Of a stretch of DNA of 8,555 nt, positions 1-5,965 are shown piece after piece. The DNA comes from Candidatus Methanomethylophilaceae archaeon (GTDB lineage Archaea > Thermoplasmatota > Thermoplasmata > Methanomassiliicoccales > Methanomethylophilaceae), in the NCBI GenBank assembly GCA_017475875.1, contig JAFVET010000229.1:1-8555 (forward strand), in the 5' to 3' direction. The translations under genes were made by a program, and so were the position numbers. Positions within the stretch are counted from its first letter, which is position 1, and the number at the start of each line of letters is the position of its first letter. The notes under the pieces are model-generated. The model was not told where the DNA came from and did not search any database. It worked only from the letters and a program-made list of their open reading frames with translations.

Positions 1-955
1 GAAATGCGGTTGGAACTGCTTCTACTGCCCGGTCTCGCTCGAGAAGAAGGGACTCGACGTCGTCTACGCCAACGAAGGGCGTGTGACTTCGGACGAGGAG
101 ATCATAGCCGAAGCCGAATCCATGGACGCGACCGGCACCGGGATAACCGGTGGGGACCCGCTCGTCTGCATGGACCGCACCCTACATTACATCCGCCTCC
201 TCAAGGACCGCTTCGGTCCCAGCCACCACATCCACCTCTACACCGCCACGATAGATCCCGACAAGGCTCTGGCACTGCAGGAGGCGGGACTCGACGAGAT
301 CCGTTTCCACCCCCGCCCGGAGGACTGGTCCCACATGGAGGGCTCCAAACTGGCGGAAACGGTTTCCAGACTCCGCATAGACGTCGGTATCGAGGTACCC
401 GCACTCCCCGGTGCCGAGAAGGAGTTGGACGCCCTCGTGGCCTATGCCGTAAAAGTCGGAGTCAAGTTCGTCAACCTGAACGAACTGGAGTTCTCGGAAA
501 GCAACTGGCACATGATGGACGAGCACGGTTTCTCTGTGCGCGACGAGGTCTCCGCTGCCGTCTCGGGTTCGGCCGAGACCGCTCTCAAAGTGATGAGGGA
601 CAACCGCAAGGCCCCGGTCCATTTCTGCTCGTCGCCCTTCAAGGACGGGGTCCAGCTGAGACGCAGGCTCATCCGCATGGCGGAACGCTCGAAGACGCCT
701 TACCAACAGGTCACCGAGGACGGGACACTGCTCCACGGTCTGATCTACGCCAAGGACACGGAGAAGGCCAAAAAAGAACTGCTGGCACATGGTGTTCCAG
801 AAGCAATGATGGCCGTCGGTGACGGAAAGATAGAGGTCGCTCCTTGGATCCTCGAGAAGATATACGGAGACCTGTCCTACGAGTGTTACCTGTCCGAGAG
901 GTACCCCACAAAGGACGGTCTGGAAGTGGAAAGGACTCCCCTCAGAAGAGACTGA
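1..955 (+). CDS. Radical SAM protein, COG2108-like, 5' partial
   Basis: Reading in frame from base 2 gives 317 residues to a TGA at 953-955; the start lies left of the window. Seen: the visible protein opens with KCGWNCFYC, a CX3CX2C cluster (Cys2, Cys6, Cys9) that binds the 4Fe-4S cluster and S-adenosylmethionine in radical SAM enzymes. GITGGDP follows at about residues 47-53, the GGE-type SAM-binding strand. Family knowledge: the stretch around DVVYANEG, the HHIHLYT segment, DEIRFHP, NLNELEFSE and HFCSS resembles the archaeal family COG2108, described as related to pyruvate formate-lyase activating enzyme. Its substrate is unknown to me. A further cysteine (visible residue 209, in HFCSSPFKD) may be functional. 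The barrel and C-terminus look complete, so probably only a few dozen N-terminal residues are missing. It converges on nusA and is not part of the polymerase operon. A GTG at 83 is internal, because the cluster cysteines lie upstream of it in frame. Confidence 0.88.
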   Translation, partial: KCGWNCFYCPVSLEKKGLDVVYANEGRVTSDEEIIAEAESMDATGTGITGGDPLVCMDRTLHYIRLLKDRFGPSHHIHLYTATIDPDKALALQEAGLDEIRFHPRPEDWSHMEGSKLAETVSRLRIDVGIEVPALPGAEKELDALVAYAVKVGVKFVNLNELEFSESNWHMMDEHGFSVRDEVSAAVSGSAETALKVMRDNRKAPVHFCSSPFKDGVQLRRRLIRMAERSKTPYQQVTEDGTLLHGLIYAKDTEKAKKELLAHGVPEAMMAVGDGKIEVAPWILEKIYGDLSYECYLSERYPTKDGLEVERTPLRRD

Positions 956-969
956 GGGGAGTTTGTGTT
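935..969 (+). terminator. Stem-loop terminator overlapping the stop codon of the radical SAM gene
   Basis: Bases 935-945 (ACTCCCCTCAG) pair perfectly with 952-962 (CTGAGGGGAGT), an 11-bp stem with a 6-base loop AAGAGA. Two G-U pairs (934/963, 933/964) could lengthen it in plus-strand RNA. The right arm includes the TGA stop (953-955) and the left arm is the last coding codons. A T-rich run, TTTGTGTT at 962-969, follows on the plus strand, as expected of a terminator. On the minus strand the same hairpin is followed only by CCTTTCC, so its role in ending the polymerase operon transcript is less certain. Confidence 0.6.
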
Positions 970-1001
970 AATCCCAACCGTGATCGGAGGTCGGCGGGGG
1001 A

Positions 1002-1430
1002 TCAATCCACGCTTATGCTCTGGATTTCGTGATGCCTGTTCACGATGTCCCTGGCGATGCGCAGATTCTTTCCGGCCTTTCCGATTGCACGGCCCTTGAG
1101 CTTGGGATCGACAGTCACCGTAGCGTGGGTGATGTTTCCGCGCTGCTCGATAACGACCTTCTGAGGTCCGTAGATGTGGAACACGTTCTTGACGAACTGC
1201 TCTGGATCGTCGGAATACTCCACGACCTGGATGTTCTTCCCGGTCTTCTCCTTGAGCTTTATCACGTGCTCCCCCTTCTTCCCTACGGCGATGTTGCCCT
1301 GACCCTTCTCGACGACGAAGACGAGCTTGTCCTCGGTGTCCATACAGTCGATGGCGTTCGCCCTCGCGATCTGTTCGAACAGCGAGATGTACCGCAGGGT
1401 GTCCTCGGTAAGTACGATATCTGCCGACAT
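1002..1430 (-). CDS. nusA: Archaeal NusA-like transcription factor, two KH domains
   Basis: A 142-residue protein, the usual size for archaeal NusA, which lacks the N-terminal polymerase-binding and S1 domains of bacterial NusA. Seen: KH1 spans roughly residues 35-85 with GKKG at 50-53, and KH2 roughly 90-140 with GKAG at 117-120. These GXXG loops grip single-stranded RNA. Known or likely role: RNA-binding factor in transcription elongation or termination. I chose ATG at 1430-1428 because the protein then begins at the position I recall for homologues, about eight residues before the conserved E-D of the first helix, and GTGAG precedes it. The alternative is a GTG at 1439-1437 that overlaps the rpl30e stop as GTGA and adds three residues; this would match the overlaps elsewhere in the operon. 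It is the last gene of the operon and faces the convergent radical SAM gene 46 bp away. Confidence 0.93.
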   Translation of the reverse strand: MSADIVLTEDTLRYISLFEQIARANAIDCMDTEDKLVFVVEKGQGNIAVGKKGEHVIKLKEKTGKNIQVVEYSDDPEQFVKNVFHIYGPQKVVIEQRGNITHATVTVDPKLKGRAIGKAGKNLRIARDIVNRHHEIQSISVD

Positions 1431-1435
1431 GTTAC

Positions 1436-1723
1436 TCACAGCGTTAAGATGTTGGAGCTACCCTTGTCGATGATGACCAGGGCAGAAACGGAGAAGGGCT
1501 TACCGCAGAGGGCACCGAGCTCCATGTTGTTTCCGTTGTATACGTGGACCTTGACCCCAAGGTCACCCTTGAGCTCCTCGGAGGGGCAGTTCCTGGACAG
1601 GATGACCATCTGCGCCTTTCCGTCCTTGACCGCCTTGCAGGTCTGGGACACTCCGAACTCTACCTTTCCTGTGTTTATAGCCGACTTCAATGCCTTGCTG
1701 ATGTCAATCTTTTCATCACTCAT
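1436..1723 (-). CDS. rpl30e: Large-subunit ribosomal protein L30e
   Basis: A 95-residue protein of the L7Ae/L30e/S12e RNA-binding fold, full length for the family. Seen: an N-terminal helix with a TGKVEFG segment (residues 18-24), DGKAQMVILSRNCP (34-47), VYNGNNMELG (61-70) and CGKPFSVSALVIID (73-86). Together these are the characteristic L30e pattern, with the NCP and NGNN loops forming the RNA-binding face. It acts in the 60S-like large subunit of the archaeal ribosome. Its ATG (1723-1721) overlaps the rpoA2 stop by four bases (ATGA). A purine run AGGGGGAT ends seven bases upstream and is a plausible but imperfect Shine-Dalgarno. Its place between rpoA2 and nusA is the conserved archaeal arrangement. 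Confidence 0.96.
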   Translation of the reverse strand: MSDEKIDISKALKSAINTGKVEFGVSQTCKAVKDGKAQMVILSRNCPSEELKGDLGVKVHVYNGNNMELGALCGKPFSVSALVIIDKGSSNILTL

Positions 1724-3156
1724 TGTTCATCCCCCTTCTTGGGCGAGTAAATAAGGTTTACAGCACCGGTACCTAGCGTGACCGGCTGACCGACGATGAT
1801 GTTCTCGGTGACTCCCTCAAGGTGGTCCACCTCTCCCACCATCGCGGCATGCAACAGGTGTGCAGCCGTGATCTCGAACGCGGCCCTGGCTAGAACCGAG
1901 GACTTCCTCCCCGATACTCCGTGTCTTCCGATGGCCTTGACGTATCCGTCGTTGGTCATCAGGTCCGCGACAAGCATGATGTGTCTTACGTCGACGTCGA
2001 GACCCGCCTCACCCAGAGTACCCATGGCCTCGTGGATGATCGAGTTCCTCGCAGCCTCGATACCGAGCACGTCCGCGACCTCCAGGATGCTGTTGGTCAT
2101 GACCCTCTCGGCGTCGACGCCCTCCACCTTGAGGACCTCCCTCAGGTTGCTCCCCTCGGTGATGATCTTCCAGTATCCGTCGGTCTTGGACAAAACGGCC
2201 CTGGTGATCCCGTCGATTCCTTTGATCTTCGCGTTCTTTATCGCGTCGTACATCGTCTGGAGCCTCTTGTAGGAGTACTCGTCGGCGGTGACCACGATAT
2301 CGAAATCCATCTTCTCGACAAGGTTGCGGACGGCTTTCACCTTGTTCAGGCGGTCCGCCATCATGTCGATATCGATCCCCTTGGCCTCCATCTTGCGGAT
2401 GTCGGGGTTGATGATGAGCCTCATGTTGGTTATGTCCGTCTCGATGGACGCGACATCCAGGAGCGTCGTCATCTCGATCTCGGATGCGACCTTCCTGGCG
2501 TAGGCCTCGTCCTGGGTGGCGACCCCTTTCAGGGGGATCTCCATGGACGGTGTGCTCGGGACGCGCCTGGCGTCGACGATCTCGATCAACCTGGGCAGAC
2601 CCTGTGTGACGTTGATGTTCGCGACTCCCGCGTAGTGGAAGGTACGCATGTTCATCTGCGTACCGGGCTCTCCGAGCGAATGGGCGGCCATGACTCCGGC
2701 GGACTCGTTCTGGTCCATGAGGTGGGAGCGGTACATCTCCCCCGCCCTCACGATCAGCTTCTTGCAGATCTCGTCGTCGAGATCGGCGTTCTTGATACGG
2801 GCCGCGATGTCCACGAGGATCTTCATGGGGAGTTCGACACCGTTCTCCTCGGCGATGCGCTTGAGACGGAGCTCGCCCTCGTTGTACTGGTAGAAGTTCG
2901 TGACCTCTTCCATGGGTTCGGGTGCGACCTCTTCCTCGACGACCTTCTTGGCCCTGGTGGACGAGACGGCGGGCCTCTTTCCGATCTTGGACAGGACGGA
3001 CTGGGCCTCCTCGTCCATGAGTCCGAGCGCGGTCAGCTCCTCCACGCTTGCGGCGCTTATGGAGCTGAGGGTGTGGTAGGTCTTGAGGAGGATCGATGCG
3101 GTCTCTTCGCTGATCCCCCTGTTGAGCAACGCCCTGCGGGTATCCTTCAATGCCAT
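1720..3156 (-). CDS. rpoA2: DNA-directed RNA polymerase subunit A'' with N-terminal HhH-like extension
   Basis: A 478-residue C-terminal part of the split largest subunit (equivalent to the end of Pol II Rpb1 and bacterial beta'). Seen: the conserved body starts near residue 84. AHSLGEPGTQ (158-167), RTFHYAG (171-177) and QGLPRLIEIVDARR form the trigger loop region; Gln167 and His174 match Rpb1 Gln1078 and His1085, which contact the incoming NTP. The C-terminal jaw and clamp part ends near GAVNLIY. Archaeal A'' is usually nearer 400 residues. The excess is N-terminal: residues about 5-60 resemble a helix-hairpin-helix domain (GISEETA, ASVEELTALGL, SKIGKRP), then a charged linker at about 61-83. 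No intein is present. The ATG at 3156-3154 lies one base after the A' stop and has a perfect GGAGGTGA upstream. The open frame upstream of this ATG is overlap with rpoA1 and has no polymerase similarity. Confidence 0.97.
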   Translation of the reverse strand: MALKDTRRALLNRGISEETASILLKTYHTLSSISAASVEELTALGLMDEEAQSVLSKIGKRPAVSSTRAKKVVEEEVAPEPMEEVTNFYQYNEGELRLKRIAEENGVELPMKILVDIAARIKNADLDDEICKKLIVRAGEMYRSHLMDQNESAGVMAAHSLGEPGTQMNMRTFHYAGVANINVTQGLPRLIEIVDARRVPSTPSMEIPLKGVATQDEAYARKVASEIEMTTLLDVASIETDITNMRLIINPDIRKMEAKGIDIDMMADRLNKVKAVRNLVEKMDFDIVVTADEYSYKRLQTMYDAIKNAKIKGIDGITRAVLSKTDGYWKIITEGSNLREVLKVEGVDAERVMTNSILEVADVLGIEAARNSIIHEAMGTLGEAGLDVDVRHIMLVADLMTNDGYVKAIGRHGVSGRKSSVLARAAFEITAAHLLHAAMVGEVDHLEGVTENIIVGQPVTLGTGAVNLIYSPKKGDEQ

Positions 3157-3169
3157 ATCACTCACCTCC
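3157..3169 (-). promoter_or_regulatory. Strong Shine-Dalgarno for rpoA2
   Basis: GGAGGTGA (3169 down to 3162), an uninterrupted 8-base match to the archaeal 16S rRNA 3' end, sits five bases before the rpoA2 ATG. It is embedded in the last codons of rpoA1. This fixes the start at 3156 and supports strong, coupled translation of A''. Confidence 0.85.
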
Positions 3170-5965
3170 GTCTCCGTATTCCTCGAAGTCGTTCTCGTAG
3201 TCCTCGGACTCTTCCTCCTCGGTGAACTCCATCTCGTCCTTCTCGAGCGAGCCGTAGTCGCCTCCGACGTCCTTGGTGTCGATGTGGAGCAGTTCCTCGG
3301 CCTTGTCGCCGAGCACCTCGGCGAACAGGTCGTCGAGGTCGATCGCCTTTCCACGCACGGTCCTGGCGGGATCCACCCCGTCCTCTCCGTACTTGAACTG
3401 GATGACGGTGCCTATGGTGTTCCTGACGGTGCCGTCGGCGGTCAGCTTGAGGTCCTCCAGAGCGGAGACGAGCCTCCTCTGCATGTAACCGGACCTGGAC
3501 GTCCTGACGGCGGTATCGACCAGACCCTCCCTTCCTCCCATCGCGTGGAAGAAGAACTCGGTCGGGGAGAGACCGGACTTGTACGAGTTGGAGCAGAATC
3601 CCCTGGCGTAGGCGCCGAGGTCCCCTTTCTCGAAGTGGGGGAGCGTCCTGTTCCAGTAGCCTCTGGACAGCCTCTCTCCACGGACGGCCTGCTGACCCAC
3701 GCAACCCGCCATCTGTGACAGGTTGAGCATGGATCCACGGGCTCCGGACTTGGCCATGATGACCGCGGGGTTGGACATACCGAGGTGCTTACCAGCGATA
3801 CGTCCCGCCTGGTCACGCGCGTCTCCCAGGACCTTCATCACGTTCACCTCGAGGGTCTCCCTGAGGGAACGTCCTGGCATCTGGTCCAGGGTGCCGTCGC
3901 GGTAGGACTCGACGAGGTTGGTCACCTGGTCGATACATTCCTGGCTGTAGTTGTTGATCTGCAGGGCCGCCTCGGCGGGGATGTCCTCGTCCCCGATACC
4001 GGTGCTGAACCCGTGGTTCATGATGGCGCCGAGGGCGAGCCTGGTGACGCGGTTGATGAACTTGGTGGCCTCGTCCGACCCGTAGTCACGGGCGATACGG
4101 TCGAGGATCTTCCCCTTGCTGTTACCGATACCCTTCACGTCGATGGTACCGCAGAGGAGCTTACCCTCACGGATCTTGACGTACGCGTCGTACTCGCACT
4201 GCTCCTTTTTACATACAGGGCAGTTCTGGCAGATGTTGGCCTTGAACGTGGTCTGGAAGTCCTTGGGCAGAACGGTCGAGAAGAGCTGCTTCCCGGACCA
4301 GTAGGGCTTTCCGTCCTCGCCGACCAGCGGTTCGGGCATCTCCACGTCCGCGAGCTTGTTCATTATGTGTGCGGCCTCGAACTTGTCGAAGTGGGGGTCG
4401 TTGTGCGTCAGGAAGTAGGCTCCGGTGATGTGGTCGTGGATGGCACCGATGATCGGTCCTCCGTACCTGGGGGACAGGATGTTCTCCTGGACCTGCATCA
4501 GGATGCGCGCCTCGGCACGGGCCTCGTCGGACTGCAGCACGTGGAGGTTCATCTCGTCTCCGTCGAAGTCCGCGTTGTACGGGGGACAGTCGCAGAGGTT
4601 GAACCTGAAGGTGTGTCCGGCCATGATCCTGACCCTGTGGGCCATCATGGACATCCTGTGCAGCGAAGGCTGCCTGTTGAAGAGGACCACGTCGCCGTCG
4701 ACCAGCTGTCTCTCGACGGTGTAGTCTACCTCGAGGGACTCCGCCACATCGGCCGCGTTCTTGTTCGTGACCCTGATCTTCCTCCCGTCGGAACGGATGA
4801 TGTAGTTGACACCGGCCTGGTAGGGCTCGGACTCGTCGTGCTCGGGTCCGCGGATGATCATCTCGCGGATCTTGTCGATGTTGTGCTCGTTGACGTGGAC
4901 GGGCACAGTGAGCTCCCTGGCCGCGAATATGGGCACACCGACCTCGTTGATGCTGAGCAACGGGTCGGGGGAGATGACCGTACGGGACGAGAAGTTGACA
5001 CGTTTACCGGACAGGTTGGATCTGAAACGTCCCTCCTTACCCTTGAGCCTCTGGGCGAGGGTCTTGAGCGGACGTCCGGACCTGTGCCTCGCGGGCGGGA
5101 TGCCGGAGGTCTGGTTGTCGAAGTAGGTGGTGACGTGGTACTGGAGCAGCTCGGACAGGTCGTCCACGATGAGCTGGGGGGCACCGGAGTCGCGGTTCTC
5201 CCTGAGCCTCTGGTTGATCCTCAGGACGTCGACGAGCTTGTGCGTCAGGTCGTCCTCGGACCTGTCTCCGGACTCGAGGGTGATCGAGGGCCTGACGGTG
5301 ACGGGGGGCACGGCGAGGGCCGTGAGGACCATCCATTCGGGCCTGCAGGTCTGCGGGTCCATTCCCAGGGTGATGAGGTCCTCGTCGGGGATGTTCTCCA
5401 GCCTCTCGCGGACCTCCTTGGGGGTCAGCTTGTGGTTGTCCTCGACCTCCCTGAACGTGGTGGGTTTGTCGAGTTTGATCTTGATCTGTTCCGCGCCGCA
5501 GTAGGGGCAGATACCTTTTCCGGAAGCGTCCTTGGCGGTCTCCTTGGACAGCTGCTTGACGTCCATCGTGCCTCCGCCCAACTCCTCCATGCGCTCCATC
5601 TTCTCCCTGCTCAGCTTGATCTGCTCGGCGCTGAGCATGAGGCGCCCGCACTGGCAGCAGGTGGATTCCAGGAGTAGCTTGATGTCCTTGATGAACCCGA
5701 CGTGTATGACGGGCATGGCGAGGTCTATGTGACCGAAGTGTCCGGGACACTCGTCCACCTTGCATCCGCAGGTCCTGCACCTGAGTCCGGGTTCGATGAC
5801 TCCCATGTGGGGGTCCATCAGTCCCATCTCGATGGGGAACCCTTCGTCGTCGTAGGTGTCTGCGGTGATGATCTTGGTCGCGGACATCCTCCTGATCTCG
5901 TCAGGGGAGACGCACGAGAACTTGATCGACCCGATCCTCTTTGTGATTCCGCGGTTGGTCATCAT
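3158..5965 (-). CDS. rpoA1: DNA-directed RNA polymerase subunit A'
   Basis: A 935-residue N-terminal part of the split largest subunit. Seen: the clamp zinc site C63-x2-C66-x6-C73-x2-H76; a second zinc pair C103/C106 with C153/C156; rudder/switch region near [20 protein letters not shown] (315-334); FNRQPSLHR (429-437); and the catalytic NADFDGD (464-470), whose three aspartates hold the Mg ion. A cysteine group, C579, C582, C585 and C590, lies in the pore/funnel region and may bind a further metal. The bridge helix region is [15 protein letters not shown] (801-815) onward. The end is unusual: residues 908-935 contain 16 Asp/Glu and one Lys, interleaved with Phe and Tyr. The ATG at 5965 overlaps the rpoB stop (ATGA); a second ATG follows at once (5962-5960) and could be used instead. 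An in-frame extension up to 6130 lies inside rpoB and shows no similarity, so it was not used. Confidence 0.98.
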   Translation of the reverse strand: MMTNRGITKRIGSIKFSCVSPDEIRRMSATKIITADTYDDEGFPIEMGLMDPHMGVIEPGLRCRTCGCKVDECPGHFGHIDLAMPVIHVGFIKDIKLLLESTCCQCGRLMLSAEQIKLSREKMERMEELGGGTMDVKQLSKETAKDASGKGICPYCGAEQIKIKLDKPTTFREVEDNHKLTPKEVRERLENIPDEDLITLGMDPQTCRPEWMVLTALAVPPVTVRPSITLESGDRSEDDLTHKLVDVLRINQRLRENRDSGAPQLIVDDLSELLQYHVTTYFDNQTSGIPPARHRSGRPLKTLAQRLKGKEGRFRSNLSGKRVNFSSRTVISPDPLLSINEVGVPIFAARELTVPVHVNEHNIDKIREMIIRGPEHDESEPYQAGVNYIIRSDGRKIRVTNKNAADVAESLEVDYTVERQLVDGDVVLFNRQPSLHRMSMMAHRVRIMAGHTFRFNLCDCPPYNADFDGDEMNLHVLQSDEARAEARILMQVQENILSPRYGGPIIGAIHDHITGAYFLTHNDPHFDKFEAAHIMNKLADVEMPEPLVGEDGKPYWSGKQLFSTVLPKDFQTTFKANICQNCPVCKKEQCEYDAYVKIREGKLLCGTIDVKGIGNSKGKILDRIARDYGSDEATKFINRVTRLALGAIMNHGFSTGIGDEDIPAEAALQINNYSQECIDQVTNLVESYRDGTLDQMPGRSLRETLEVNVMKVLGDARDQAGRIAGKHLGMSNPAVIMAKSGARGSMLNLSQMAGCVGQQAVRGERLSRGYWNRTLPHFEKGDLGAYARGFCSNSYKSGLSPTEFFFHAMGGREGLVDTAVRTSRSGYMQRRLVSALEDLKLTADGTVRNTIGTVIQFKYGEDGVDPARTVRGKAIDLDDLFAEVLGDKAEELLHIDTKDVGGDYGSLEKDEMEFTEEEESEDYENDFEEYGDGGE

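Noticed and set aside
83..955. GTG at 83 as the start of the radical SAM gene
   Set aside because: The frame is open upstream to base 2 and encodes the essential CX3CX2C cluster, so the true start is outside the window.
3154..3160. A'/A'' boundary as a frameshift or broken gene
   Set aside because: The split of the largest subunit is normal in Archaea, and the junction has its own stop, strong ribosome binding site and start.
1921..3225. A 434-codon plus-strand open frame antisense to rpoA2
   Set aside because: Same low-complexity Val/Leu/Asp composition and no ribosome binding site or family motif; a shadow of the A'' gene.
3157..3354. N-terminal extension of A'' by 66 residues
   Set aside because: It overlaps the rpoA1 3' end out of frame and is a Ser/Thr/Arg-rich artefact. 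The ATG at 3156 has a perfect Shine-Dalgarno.
3785..5677. A very long plus-strand open frame antisense to rpoA1 (630 codons)
   Set aside because: It is rich in Val, Leu, Asp and Gly with no recognisable domain, as expected from the complement of a GC-biased coding frame. The opposite strand encodes an unmistakable A' subunit through the whole stretch.
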